This document shows positions 12,765-23,105 of a DNA stretch of 64,000 nucleotides, one piece after another (position 1 is the first letter of the stretch; every line of letters begins with the position of its first letter). The stretch spans positions 1,758,014 through 1,822,013 of the forward strand of contig CAWZYM010000301.1 in the NCBI GenBank assembly GCA_963966185.1. The letters run 5' to 3'. A program made the position numbers and the translations under genes. Source of the stretch: Rhabditoides inermis (taxonomy: Eukaryota > Nematoda > Chromadorea > Rhabditida > Rhabditidae). The notes below the pieces were generated by a model. The model was not told the DNA's origin, ran no database searches, and saw only the letters and a list, made by a program, of their open reading frames with translations.

Positions 12765-13182
12765 ACTTCACTTCCCCCGCCATCCCACGGAGCGGAAACT
12801 TATCATTCCTCGGAAATTACCGCTCGCTTCCTCCTTCCCACCATCCATGCGGCAGAACAGATATGTTTGTGAGTGACAAATAATGTACGCTATTGATCCC
12901 TCAAATTCTTAATTGGTCGTATTTGGTACGTTTACCTATGTAGATTTATAATATAAGAAAGCAAGGATAGAAGCGTGACTGGCTGGCTGGGTGAGTGGTG
13001 TGAATGGTGAACAGCCAGAAGAAAGGACGGCTGGAGTAGAACGAATCATCTGCAGCTGCTCTGTGCACTCCCTGTCCTCGGTGGTCTCGGTAGTCTCTTA
13101 GATGAGAGAGCTGAACGGCGCCAACTTACCACCATCTTCCACTCGGCAGAGAGAGAAGCAGCGTCTTGAACGAACTGACGTG
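1178..13182 (-). CDS. Receptor-type guanylyl cyclase, multi-exon
   Basis: Membrane receptor predicted to convert GTP to cGMP. Ectodomain exons (13182 down to about 9655) match the ANF-receptor fold, e.g. [15 protein letters not shown] near 12340 and [13 protein letters not shown] near 9990. A membrane helix ([21 protein letters not shown]) lies near 9550. The kinase-homology domain (about 9460-7135) keeps LWTAPELLR, but [14 protein letters not shown] replaces the HRD loop, so it is a pseudokinase. A linker with [11 protein letters not shown] leads into the cyclase domain. Last exons: 6690-6752, 6506-6602, 6368-6463, 2046-2159, 1787-1887, 1625-1706, 1369-1437 and 1178-1309 (TAG at 1178). Metal-binding Asp ([16 protein letters not shown]), the guanine-selecting Glu (KVET) and Cys (YCLFGD) are all present. 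The first exon and signal peptide were not found, and one short exon between 6875 and 7135 is uncertain. Nematodes have expanded families of such sensory receptors, but orthology cannot be assigned. Confidence 0.9.
2337..3180 (+). CDS. CR1-like ORF1 protein, with one frame change
   Basis: The first ATG in frame is at 2337 (the open frame extends back to 2280 without one). The N-terminus has PLCCVGC, a short cysteine pair, then a charged segment likely to be helical (residues about 20-50). The frame ends at a stop at 2985-2987 just after a conserved-looking YMDRRRDGF. The next frame carries the expected continuation ([14 protein letters not shown], from 3001) to TAA at 3178-3180. This looks like a single ORF1 broken by an indel between about 2965 and 3000, or a programmed frameshift. 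LINE ORF1 proteins bind the element RNA; that role is inferred from position. Confidence 0.7.
3180..5984 (+). CDS. CR1-like ORF2: endonuclease-reverse transcriptase
   Basis: An intact 934-codon ORF. The N-terminal apurinic-type endonuclease (residues about 5-220) shows LTEIW, YRHP, GDFNFP and the terminal SDH motif. The reverse transcriptase (about 430-740) shows [45 protein letters not shown] and the catalytic YADD. The C-terminal part carries the conserved thumb/tail. The start ATG overlaps the ORF1 stop as TAATG. With all catalytic residues present this copy could be retrotransposition-competent apart from its broken ORF1. The clade (CR1 versus L2 or Jockey) is inferred by eye. Confidence 0.92.
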   Translation: MVTSADKYFSLFTSNIRSFKNSLQLITASFHSLSVIGVLTEIWTRDEKSIPIFPRRVTHAACRSDRRGGGVMISVPSNLGSTLLAQTSLDDLDAVASKITFPNGSRVIVIGVYRHPRSSPNFTHHLETFIARFNIDCPVIITGDFNFPEINWRDNTSSEPKSFDFVGLCNTLGLSQHVNFPTRGYNILDLILCNDRSLIFNVKPGIQISDHVSVECSLNIPLSPSCDNVEKTYFDYRNGDYAAMCHDLAAIDWVSQFGQCTDIDQKYNVLTGYIHDSINIRVPILTIKSAKKFPSWLLSKKLKIRKLFDKQKHTKDPDDIYTYKNATKLYKQDVKSYLIERERSILKKSSPAEYWNYIKKRTVGKADIPFLSDGESLVSDDFERAQMFNKHFSDVFIRDDHKPFSAQSKTSVSLMNINLDPDRVYTYLKHFKRKLSYGPDNIPSIVLQSLAVVLAEPLSMIFKESLTTGNMPNLWKQSIVVPVHKKDDPSIVNNYRPISLTCTSCRVLERMLVYEMRKHLWSNHLVAPQQFGFLDGRSTISQMVEYVSFISSELGAKRIVDSIYLDVAKAFDTVSHRRLIQICDAYGFRGNLLRWLQNYLTGRTQCVRISNRLSDWLDVLSGVPQGSVVGPLMFLLYVNDIGDVIEHCKFHIYADDLKLYLSSSTPCFESKLISDLRRIAKFFIDRQMKLSVSKCECMHFGKNNPMYSYTCEGQPLRSVRNIRDLGIQLNFDLSPDSHISKQVRKASALAILVPRTFSYSKDLYRNFFIYKIRPILEYGSEVLCLMNKTFTNALEKTRRKFTKAIFPKMSYANRLESLQLETLYMRRIKSNLTLVHSYMYGYIKSENPFDVIDSKSRSSRNRSNGCKLYSNAKTTIQQSFIIHSVVNTWNLLPQTVVNIPDKHQFRKSLNNHINFHSKNGTIFSSLKIQDPTNL
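7380..7516. repeat. (TTA)n microsatellite
   Basis: About 135 bp of nearly pure TTA/ATT trinucleotide repeat in an intron of the cyclase pseudokinase domain. A few G interruptions (TTG) occur near both ends. Confidence 0.95.
7815..7964. mobile_element. Small MITE-like inverted-repeat element
   Basis: A 150-bp segment in a cyclase intron bounded by perfect 14-bp inverted repeats: ACGTTACTGGAAAA at 7815 and its complement ending at 7964. Inside the left arm the motif TCCACTTTT occurs twice, and its complement recurs near the right arm, extending the foldback imperfectly. There is no coding capacity. The target duplication is unclear, so the superfamily is not assigned. Confidence 0.55.
8089..8184. 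repeat. (CT)n microsatellite
   Basis: A near-pure CT tract with TTTCT interruptions, in an intron of the minus-strand cyclase gene (GA-rich on the sense strand). One of many dinucleotide tracts of the same type in this window. Confidence 0.9.
10278..10430. repeat. (GA)n-rich tract
   Basis: Imperfect GA/GAGA repeats with GACAGA variants in a cyclase ectodomain intron (CT-rich on the sense strand). Confidence 0.85.
11970..12114. repeat. (GA)n microsatellite pair
   Basis: Two GA runs (about 11972-12006 and 12076-12114) separated by a diverged GA-rich segment, in one cyclase intron. Confidence 0.9.
12697..12766. repeat. (CT)n microsatellite
   Basis: About 70 bp of CT repeat in the 5' part of the cyclase gene, between ectodomain exons at about 12415-12505 and 13135-13182. 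Confidence 0.9.
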
Positions 13183-13386
13183 AGTCGGGGAATAAGTATC
13201 GCAATTGCAACAGTCCGTGATACAGATCAAAAACATCAATTTATTTCATCCGTAAAATTAATTTATCCGTAACATAACAACACAAGTCAAAATTTCATCC
13301 AACACAACGAAACACCGCATGAAACATTCACCAATCAACATAGCAAAACTAGAGTGGGCGGGGCCTTCGTGGGCGTGTCGCATGGT

Positions 13387-14120
13387 CTACGCGTCCGCCT
13401 CCATTTCCTTCACTCGCTTCTCGACCGCTTGCACTCGTTCACGGAGAGTGTCAATGTCCTGCGTACTGAAACAAAAAGATGAACAATGCGTTTCGTAATA
13501 TATAATAACATCACAGAAAAATGTGATTTCATACAACCCACGTCTTTCCTAGCATGAACTTCTTCGCCCCGACGGATGCTTGGAAGGGGCGGGCGGGGCC
13601 GAGCAGACGGCGACGGGCAGCCGCCGCGTCAAGGGTCAACTGAAAGAAAACGCTTAAAACGTACGCGTAGCATGACATGCATACATGTAAACCTGTTTAG
13701 GTTCACACATGTCTCAATTGAAATCATTTCGATTTCACTGCACACACATCGCGAAAGTCGCCTTTTTAAACGACATAATACACACAATTTCATACCTGGG
13801 GCAGCCGCATGTGTACATTGTTGGCCGTGTGCTGGTGCTGCTTCAGACCGGAGAGCATCCTGTGTTCGTGGTCAGACAGAGGAGACCGGCCGAGAACGCG
13901 AGAGAATAGCTCAAACAGGGAAGATTAGCGAAGAAAGTATGGATTGCAAATGAGTTATGACTGAAGCGTAGTTGTCACAAAATATTAATAAGTGAAATAG
14001 CCCTCCACGTCGACTCACCGCCTCGATCCTGGTATGCGTTTCCCTGATGGCAGATTTGGTCCTCTCCAAGCGGTCCGACAGAGAGATGAAGTCCCTGCAA
14101 TGATATAAGCTGACTCTGAC

Positions 14121-14165
<45 letters not shown>

Positions 14166-17100
14166 CTCTTGCTCTTTCTCTAACCTCCCATCCCCGACTC
14201 ACTGGAACACTTTCTTCCACCTCTCCTCATCCGCAGTCTTCATCTTCTCCCCCTCCTCCAGAGAAGCCAACATCGACACAACACTGAAACAAACAGAATA
14301 CAAAAAAACCAGAAAACATGATTGGAACATAACTCAAGTTTTCACGACTCTATTAAATCATCTGCAAAACAACAACGGCACTATGTCTTGAAAACATCGT
14401 TTAATAGAATATGAATTTTTTGAACACCTCTTTGCGGCCAGCTGTACAGCTTGCTTGTTGAGTGTGAGATGTTGGGTGAGCGACTGCTGGAAGGCGAAGA
14501 GAGACGACAGCAGGGCAGACTCGCCTACGGAAGGCGCGCACCTACAAACAAAGGACTGGATGACACACAGTTACAACAAAATCGGCAACGCATAACTATT
14601 ATAGACTGATTCATAGTTGGGATGTATCACTTTCACTCACATCAATTTGAACACCAAAGCAAAGCCAGTCAAATTACGATCATCATACAAAAACATTATA
14701 CCATATTTTAATTAAACATACACCACACCAACATGGAAACAAGAAACAAGAAACACTCACACGACACTCGGCAACGGCTTCTGTCCAGCGAGCAGCTTAT
14801 CCAACTGCTGCTTGAATGTCACATCGAACAGGGGATCCAACTGAAACACACACCAATCGATAAGCCAATCAATACAACACCCACATTCTTCTTCCCCGCA
14901 GGCTTCGTCCCGGTGGCAGTGGAAGCAGTAGACACTCCGGGGTGGGCCGCAGTGTACAGTCTAGATAAGCATGGTCAATCTCTCTCTCTCTCTCTTACTC
15001 TCACACTCTCCCTCACTCACTCACTCACTCACTCACTCACTCTCCCTCCCTCTCCCTTCCCACCTCACGAATCCGTGTATCACCGCCTGCTCTCCTCCCG
15101 CCGCACACGCAATCAGCACACGACCATCGCCTGAAAATATCAATACGTAGGTAAGTCCAATGTCCAAACTCAATGCATGCAATGTTTACAAAAAATTCAA
15201 TGCAATCCAACAACCGACCGTCTCTCTCTCCCTCCTCCCGCACAGGGACAGCGACGGCGGCCCCTCGCATGCTGGTCCCCTCCCCTCCTCCTCGGCCCGC
15301 CCCCGCCTTCCCTCCCCTGTTCTCCTTGTCCCCCTCATCCTCCCCTCCAACCACGTGCAGCACACTGTGCACCAGCGAGTCGCCGGGCTCAGATGAACTG
15401 GAAAGTACACATACAGCATTCATTTAAACTGTCTAAATATCACGTATCGAATTGAATTTGTAATCGACAAATCTTGAAAAAAAACAAAACAAATACGTTT
15501 CATGTAGTCATGATATCACACATAGCATAGAATGATTCAATCGGCGACGTATGCTAGGTGCGAACAATAACATGCTCAATACTCACCCTCCTCCGAGAAT
15601 GTCTGCATACTCTGCCATCCACCGACCACAGTCCACCATGTGCACGCGGCAAGACGACGAGACCAGGTACACACCGCGCCACTCAAACATCATGTTATTT
15701 AGAATTGTCGTGATCAACACCTTTCGTAATTGATGAAACATGACAACGTCACATCTATGTCCACTGTTGAAACTTACATCATGTACCCTTTCTACAAAAA
15801 ATCTTGTCAAACGTCTAACCAACCTGTTCCTTGCTTCCTCCCTCTCCTCCTGCACTCAGTCTGATCGACCCACTGCCCGCCAGTTGGATGTGCTCGTGTA
15901 CGAACAGCCTGCAATCAATACGTTGATTGTGATTGGTAACACACCACTAAATGACAAATTGACAAGCATGCGACATATTTTAGAAATTAGATCCAAGAAA
16001 CATACAATGCATATTGTAGAAAAGTAACTGAAAAAAAACTCATCACTTCAATATGAGAAAAAAATCAATCATATGTGTTGTAAAATGTAAATAAAAGGGT
16101 GAACTGACTCGATGGCTTGCTCGTCTCCATCGGCGGGAAGAGCGACGAGGTGGACAAGGTTGCGGCCGGCACACAGGAGGGAGAAGACCGAGAGGGACGG
16201 GTGCGGCACGTGCAGCAGCTGATAGGAGCAGTGGAAGGTGGAAAGCTATCTTCTCCCTCTCCCTCTCTTCTCCCTCACTCTCTCTACCTCTATGGGCTCG
16301 TCCGGGAGTTCGACGGAGAGCTGCTGCGGGCGCGCCACCTCGCCGCCACTCGACGGCCACAGGTCACAGCTCAAAGCATACTGTGTATTCAGGGTTTAGA
16401 GTTTAGACGGAGTGAGGCAATGTTCAGGCACAGGCAATCCATACGCACTATGCATCACAACACAACCTGCTCAAATAAGTTTCACCCCCACCACAAATCA
16501 ATGCGTAAACTTTCAAAGTAATGTGACATGCCATTTGTCTAAATTCAATAGTAAGCCGGTAAATTTAATAAAGTCCTTAATGTATCAGTATCATATTCAT
16601 AGAATGATTATGAATTTATAATAATTAAAAAGTAACCATATTTTTATGCAAAGCATGATAAGTTTCACACCAAAGGCATAACTACCGGAAAACTCATAAA
16701 GACAATGTCACATGCCATTTGTCTAGTAGCTCAATTTTCATCTCAATTCACAGCTAAAACAAATCGACTTTTTTAATTAAAAAAAAACAATTACGTGATC
16801 AATTTTGAACATTAAACAGAAACATCACAACAAAATACTTTTAAAAACTAAAACATGTAGTATGCGTACCTGTACATGCCTCCATCCGAGTCAACTGCCA
16901 GCACAACGGGGCGGGAGGGAGACACGCCCAGGTCGAAGGACACTGCAACGGGAGGAGGGTTGGAGGGAACAAGGAGAATAGAGAATTCGAAATTGGAAGA
17001 GTACAGACTACAGAAGTACAGGCAGAGAGAGTGGGCACCAGCTCCTGCTCCAAAGTGCAACGCAGAACACAGGGAAATGTGTTTGGAGGTAGAAATAAAA

Positions 17101-18395
17101 TACACAACCATGGTGTATATACGTTTCAGTTTAACACTTTGATTAATAAGATAATATTAATTCAATCTCTTCTTCAGATAAAATTTAAAAATATAGAAAT
17201 CCCGACCTAGCCTGTTGAAGAGTCCGTAGGTGTTGTTTCCTCCGAAGCTGGCGTTGGCGGATGCGATGAATGGAGAGAAGTCCGTCTTGGACACTGGACA
17301 GTCCAGCGAGCAGTCCACAGAGTACAGCCTGAACAAATGCAGTTTATGGAATGAGACACTACGCGTATTGGAGAAAGTATATCCTACGTAAACATCCTAC
17401 CAATCCGAACCGTATAATTCACATAATTAAATATTCTGGAACCACGTACCTGATGGCGCTGTCTCCGGTTAGCATGGCAATGTGGAGGCCACTGCCGGCC
17501 GGCAGCCAGCGCTTCCCAACCCAACGGACCTACAACCACAACGCCAATGCGTACATCTCAATTCGACGATTACATAATAAACACGTGTAGGACGATGAGG
17601 AGTTTAATGGGGGTTGAATAATTGAACAGCAACATAGATCATGTGTCTCCGGTACTGGTTGCACAAAACAACAAGCGACAACGCATACGACTGACCTGCT
17701 GTACAGTGGTGCCGCCGCGTTGCTGGAAGAAGAGCGACGGGTGCAGCGAGTGAGTCCTGCAAGGAATAGAGTGATCAACACAACAACAACACCAATGAAC
17801 AATACACAACTGGAAAACAACATACTCGCAATGGTAGTGGTGCTGGAGTCTCTCCGAGTCGAGCAGACTACGAGACGCGCTCCACAGATCGGACGGGAGG
17901 GAAACGATGAGAACACACTAAAAAAAGAACAAATGAATCTTCAATGAGGAACTGACAAAGCAGAGAGAGAGTAGTTCACAGGTGAATAAGAAAACAAACA
18001 AACAACAAGAAGTGCTAAAGTGCTTACAGCTTACCTTGTTGGCGACAATGGCGATGCGGGCTCCGTTCTCGGAGACGACCATGCCAGTAGCGCGCTGCTC
18101 CCGCGGCAGCGACACCGACAGCTCCAACTCCTAAAAACCATTACATTGTGTGAACGTAATTGAATGTCTACAGGTTAGCGATATGGTAATGGTACGACGT
18201 ATGGACGTCGAAAAATCGTAACACAAATATGTCATGCTGACTCACGATCTTCCTGGCGACCTCCACGTGTCCCTCGGACTGGGTGATGTCACAGAGCAGC
18301 TGCAGCTTCTTTCCATTGAACAGGAGCAGACCGAAGTCGAGGTACGATGCCAGCACCGACTGGCCCTCCAAGCTGCAAGCCTCCGATAACCGCAT
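13387..18395 (-). CDS. Nup88-like nucleoporin, multi-exon
   Basis: Predicted nuclear pore protein: N-terminal beta-propeller and C-terminal coiled coil, the layout of Nup88. The first exon (18395-18246, ATG 2 bases after a TTCAG-type acceptor) gives YLDFGLLLFNGKK. The next (18130-18035) gives RATGMVVSENGARIAIVANK. Later exons give QVRWVGKRWLPAGSG and AMLTGDSAIRLYSVD (about 17440-17330), SFDLGVSPSRPVVLAVDSD (about 16940-16870) and LLHVPHPSLSVFSLLCAGRN (about 16220). The order and motifs (LTGD..IRLYS, SFD.G) resemble Nup88 as I remember it. The tail (LLDPLFDVTFKQQLDKLL, then heptad-rich exons to TAG at 13387) ends ERVQAVEKRVKEMEADA. Some middle exons near 15240-15400 are low-complexity and uncertain. 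Nup88 normally anchors Nup214 on the cytoplasmic face. No database search was possible. Confidence 0.62.
14124..14165. repeat. (CT)n microsatellite
   Basis: About 42 bp of pure CT in an intron of the Nup88-like gene. Confidence 0.9.
14982..15058. repeat. (CT)n plus (CACT)n tract
   Basis: CT repeats grading into six CACT tetranucleotides and back to CT-rich sequence, in an intron of the Nup88-like gene. Confidence 0.85.
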
Positions 18396-19600
18396 TCCTG
18401 AACAATTAGTGACGTCATAGGATGTAGCACTACAATAAACAACACAGTATAATATAAAAATTACTTTAAAACTAGATTAATGAACAAACAACGACAACGA
18501 CGAAAAGAAAGAAAACAACCATTCAAAAATGTGCAGTTGACGAAATATCGAACTTACACTACCCACTGCACTACGTTCACTTTCACACTTGATTGTTCTT
18601 ACATACAACCGGGCGACTCGCCGTCGGGTTCCGGCCGAGTCGCCTTCGAGTCGCCACCGACAGAAGGGCGGGTACGCTCCGCCGAGTCGCCTCCGACAAA
18701 AAAACTGGCGCGAAGTTCAAATCGCTAAAGTTGTTATTTCTCACTACGTTTTTCTAAACGAAAATTTAAAACCGTCAATGTATTTACACTTGTAAATAAG
18801 TTAAAATATGCATGCAAAATATTTTGTTCAGCGGGTAACTATAATATACTTATTTGGAGAAACTGTCGGGGCTCCACGTCGTGCACCCCTGACATGTTTT
18901 GCACGGTCCGGATAGCTGCACAGTCGAGAGCGGTCGGGCCCACGACCGCGCCGCGTACACGCGACGCTCTGCTCTTTTGCGAATTTGTCAGCAAGCGGTT
19001 GAGCGCGATAATTTCTTGCTTGAAATCGCTACGCGCTCATTCACTCGCGGGGCAGCCTACGCGCCAGCCGCTCTCTCTGTGAGGCGCGCTGTGCAACTAT
19101 CCGGGCCGTGTTTGGGATTGGGAGGCTGTTTGCCTGGGTACTGCTAGGTCAATGCGAGGGGTGCCACACGTCATCGCCCTGACTGCACCTGTATGACAAA
19201 TCCATCAGCCATAACCAACCAATCAAGTGCCTGAAGTGTTTATGTGTGTTACAGTTCCATCATATGTCTTGTCACGTATGCATGCCTTGAAAGTGGTGCA
19301 TTTGTATATCTCCTCAACAGCGGTGTGGAAAATGGCGATGAAAGGAAGCTGTTCTCTCATGCGAGCACTCCCTTCGCACAGTCTTTGACTGCTCGAGTTA
19401 GCGATGCAGTCGTTCACAGTCACCTGAAACGGAACAAATTGTTCAAACAAAACTGCAAGCATCGGTCATCATGCTCCAGTATCCAGAGGAACAATTGATT
19501 GCTTTCAGTTGGCTATTATTTAAAGGAACAGTGGCGACTTAATTCTGCAACTTGCAACTAGCTCTTGAACGCGTATTACCACTCATGCAAAACATTAGCC

Positions 19601-19664
19601 GTAGACAGGAATCGAACCAGCGAGGTTTGTGCCATAACGGCGCACACATCCATTGAGCCACATA
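19601..19664 (-). repeat. tRNA-like element (possible SINE head)
   Basis: On the minus strand an A-box-like TGGCTCAATGGA (19660-19649) is followed about 30 nt later by a B-box GGTTCGATTCC (19618-19608), the spacing of a tRNA gene promoter. The acceptor and T stems do not pair properly, so this is a tRNA-derived repeat or tRNA relic rather than a functional tRNA. Confidence 0.5.
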
Positions 19665-21213
19665 GTAAGTGAACGGGCTTCATTCATCTAAGGTTATGTC
19701 TTCTCTCACCATTTCTGCAGTATTGAAGAGTTCAACGGAATGGAAGTCGTGGCGGGACCAATTTTGAGTTTGAAAAAATGTTGCAACATCGAGTTACAAC
19801 ATTTGAAAGCAACAGATAATTGTTGTTCTTTCTCAAAAATCTATTCAGTTTTAAGTTAATATGATTCTTTCAAATATTCCGAGTCAAAAATAAGTCCTAT
19901 ACCTATAATATTTGTAAACCTATAATATTTGTATACCTATAATACCTATAACCTATAATAAGTGTACCTATAATATTTTCAAGCAATAGAACAATAACCG
20001 ATACTGTTTTACTAGTTGACAACCTTGAATTTGAAAAATTGTTCTGTTACAATAAGTTTTCTTTAGAACATAGAATAACACTATTTTTTGTGAAGCTTCA
20101 AAGTCATTAGAGTATGTTTTGATGTCATCCGCAAATATAATCTAAAAAGTACCCGACTTCATGAAATTCACTAAAATATCATCTATAAAAAAAGAAAAAG
20201 CATTGGACCTAACAATGATCCTTTCAAAAAAACACCATCAACCTCTGGCGGCGGCGGCGTGGGAACTTTTGAGAAGTTTTTGCCATTTTTTTTAAATGTT
20301 GACAGTAGCTGTCCTACGCATGCTCTTGTTTTCAAAAAGCCATTGAAATGGGGTAAATCTATGCTTCATAACTAGTCGAAAAAGAGAGAGTGTGCGCGGA
20401 AGAGCTCGTGCCTATAGAGAAGAGATGTCTCGAACCCACTGATAAAATACGCTTCTTTCGTTTTATGGCACACAATGAAATCGTATTTTTCTGCAGCTGA
20501 CCCGCGGCTACACTCTGTCAGATCGATATGGCTCGGGTGTCTGGTGTCAAGAAGAGTTCAACAACGATAGCAGCTACCTCCCCGCATTTCTCTTTAGTTT
20601 TTTTTTGTTTCAGATTTCACTGACGACGATCGTGTCAGGTCTGCCGCTTCTCAGTGCTTCCGCGTGCTGCAGTGTTTTTTTGGCTGAAGTACAGTATATG
20701 TACTTTGGTAATTCTACAGTAATCTCAATGTTTTTATTAGTATGGTTACTACGTACGAGTTAAAATTTATGTGGTTAAAGTTTATTGTTAAACACCTGAA
20801 TCAAATACAAAAATAACCATTGTTTTTTTGTTATATTCAAGATATATTCAATTCAAGATGTACAAACCAGAGAAAAAAACCCTGAAGCCTGAAGGTGAGA
20901 GTTTAAAAAAATGTCTCGCTGAAATACTGTCGTGATTTTAAACAAAAAAATTGTCTAATTTCGGTGTTATTGACGTGAGTAATGAGTGAAAAAATAAACA
21001 TTTTTGACACATATCAAATAAGTACAAACTGCATTTGAAAAAAGGCCAGGATGAAGAACTGAACGACATAATTTGACGTCGACGTGCCAAAGATAATACA
21101 ATAGCAAGACACAACATGGTTCAACCTGTATAGTGGGCTCGCAAATGAGTTTCACGCTTTTCATTAGAATCATTCGGGTGGTTAGAGAAATATCAGAGCT
21201 TGTTTGCGTAACC

Positions 21214-21232
21214 TGCGGAATTAGAACCCGCG
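21214..21232 (-). repeat. tRNA T-arm-like sequence
   Basis: The minus strand reads GCGGG TTCTAAT TCCGC, a complete 5-bp T stem (one G-U pair) with a 7-nt loop. No convincing A box or D arm lies upstream, so only the T-arm can be supported. Confidence 0.35.
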
Positions 21233-21269
21233 AACATACTCTTTTCAAGTGAGAAAATTGCCACGCTCA

Positions 21270-21650
21270 TGCCCCGCCTCTCGCTCAGCCACTCTCACAT
21301 CCCGGCCTCTTGGCTCTCTCACGAGCGTACGCTCTCTGCGCGCTCTCTCCAAGCGAATTTCGGAGAGGGAAGCTGTTCGAAAATGTATGCAACATGTACA
21401 CGCTTACCGAATGTACGCTACGTGTACATCCTAATGTACAGAACATGGCTTCGCGAGGTATTGTACGACGGGGCGTACGTGTTACATACATAGCTGGCGC
21501 GCGTACAATACATAGAATTCATCGAGTCTTCTTCCAGCCGAGCATGCCCTCGCTTTTCGATCAGCCACTCTCTTTCTCTCCAGACCGTCTGATGCTCTCA
21601 CTTGCGCACGCTCTCTGCGCGCTCTCTCTTTCTCGTGCGAGCCAGAATGG
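21270..21650. repeat. Diverged duplicated GC/CT-rich block
   Basis: Two related segments, about 21268-21362 and 21540-21638. Each starts ATGCCC..CGC, carries TCAGCCACTCTC and ends with ACGCTCTCTGCGCGCTCTCT. Between them lies sequence rich in TGTAC and ATGTAC motifs. Nature unknown. Confidence 0.6.
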
Positions 21651-21989
21651 ACAGCCGGCCTGAAATCAAATGGATCGATCGGTGAGGAGAGGGCGAGTGA
21701 GAGAGCTCGGCAGTTAAAGAACGTGCGAATAGGGGAAGAGCAGAGCAGTGCGGGTGAGGCTGCTTTGATCTCTGTGCCACAACTTCCCAATTTTAACAGT
21801 AATACTACCATTAACATAATATAATAAGGAAGATCAGTTTAACGCACTCGGCTTTGCAATTACAATTCATGACCGAGGTTTCAGTGACTCAAAATCTAAT
21901 GTACGTATGTGCATACATAAATGATTCCAAAAGCAACATTCGAATTCATTTACAAACATTCGCAAAACATTCGCAAAACAAACTGGTAG

Positions 21990-22052
21990 ATATGAAGATC
22001 GAACGCGCCTGGTTAGTACCAGTACGCCCTCACCCTACCACTTGAGCTATTC
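21990..22052 (-). repeat. tRNA-like element (possible SINE head)
   Basis: The minus strand has an A-box-like TAGCTCAAGTGGTAG (22049-22035) and, about 30 nt on, a B-box-like GCGTTCGATCTTC (22005-21993). The stems are imperfect, so this is a tRNA-derived repeat or pseudogene. Confidence 0.5.
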
Positions 22053-22081
22053 CACATCATGATGAAACTTCTTTGAGAATA

Positions 22082-22155
22082 TGGGGTGGCTAGCGCAGTG
22101 GATGTGCGCGCATCATGCTGAAGGTCCCGAGTTCAATTCTCTCGGCGGCCAATGA
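22082..22155 (+). repeat. tRNA-like element (possible SINE head)
   Basis: The plus strand carries the A-box-like TGGCTAGCGCAGTGG and the B-box-like CGAGTTCAATTCTC at tRNA spacing. The T stem pairs only partly. Unrelated sequence continues to about 22250, as expected for a SINE body or chance downstream DNA. Confidence 0.5.
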
Positions 22156-22260
22156 TGTACCGCTAGTCACGGTGGAGTGACGACCACCTTCACAACTTTC
22201 GTGAGCCTCTAGTCAGAAGTCTGTGACGTCATCTGATCCAAATTCATCCGAGTTCAATTC

Positions 22261-22457
22261 TAAAATATCAAAAACAAACCTGCTCTTTCGAATCACTCTA
22301 AAATGTGTTTTTAAACATAAAAAAATATATAATCTAAGGTGACTGTGAAATAGGCCCCAATTTTTATTATAATTCACTATAAATAAATTATTATAATGCA
22401 TAATATTTATGTTCTATTTTCATAAATTCGAAAGAGCAGGTTTGTTTTGATATTTTA
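22261..22457. mobile_element. Foldback/MITE with about 31-bp terminal inverted repeats
   Basis: The left arm begins TAAAATATCAAAAACAAACC; the right arm is its reverse complement with a single-base length difference, ending at 22457. Both ends carry TA, which fits a TA target duplication of the Tc1/mariner type, but that is inference. The 135-bp centre is AT-rich and non-coding. Confidence 0.7.
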
Positions 22458-22939
22458 GTCAGCTGCAAAAAGATTTTATGCATGTGCTTTTCTTGAATCA
22501 GATCCAGACAAACCTCTTCTCTTTACTTACGTACTTTTCGAAAGAGAATTCATATACATTCATATTCCAAGGTTCTTATTCTCATACAATGATAGCTATC
22601 AATCGAATAGGACCTACTGGTTACATATAATAATCGTTAATTCATTTTTGTCAGTTCTTAGGATTACGATAGGTAGGAGAATAATTTGCTTTTTATTTGA
22701 CGTGTACCGAATGTGTTGTTGTCATGTCTGTATGTCGTTATCAAACTTGTCAACTTCATTATTTTCTTATTAATTTTTTTATTGTTGTTTTTCTCAAAAA
22801 GGATTGTAATCGCTTCCTTATCTATGATGTCGCTTTTCTCTGAAAAGAACATTTGAACAAAAAAAAGTTTTTGAAATGATTCCTGGTAGTTGTGATAAGT
22901 GTACTTGATGAATAACATGGATTAGTACTAGGATATTCA

Positions 22940-23105
22940 CGACGGCTGATAAATAAGTAACGTTTTACTAACGAAAATTTGATAGTCATTTATCAGTCCG
23001 ATTTGATAGTAATAGAAATTTACGACTGACTTATCAGTGCAGTTATTAGTAATGAAAATTCACGACTAATTTATTAGTCATTTATCATTGTGGTTTTACG
23101 ACTGA
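22940..23105. repeat. Degenerate short repeats
   Basis: Recurring variants of ACGACTGATTTATCAGT and TTAGTAATGAAAATT, some in inverted orientation. No coding potential and no element ends recognised. Confidence 0.45.

Noticed and set aside
18894..19147. GC-rich open frames of 60-80 codons
   Set aside because: No domain, no splice-consistent neighbours, and composition explains the openness.
22082..22155. Functional tRNA gene
   Set aside because: A and B boxes fit, but the acceptor and T stems do not pair over the required length.
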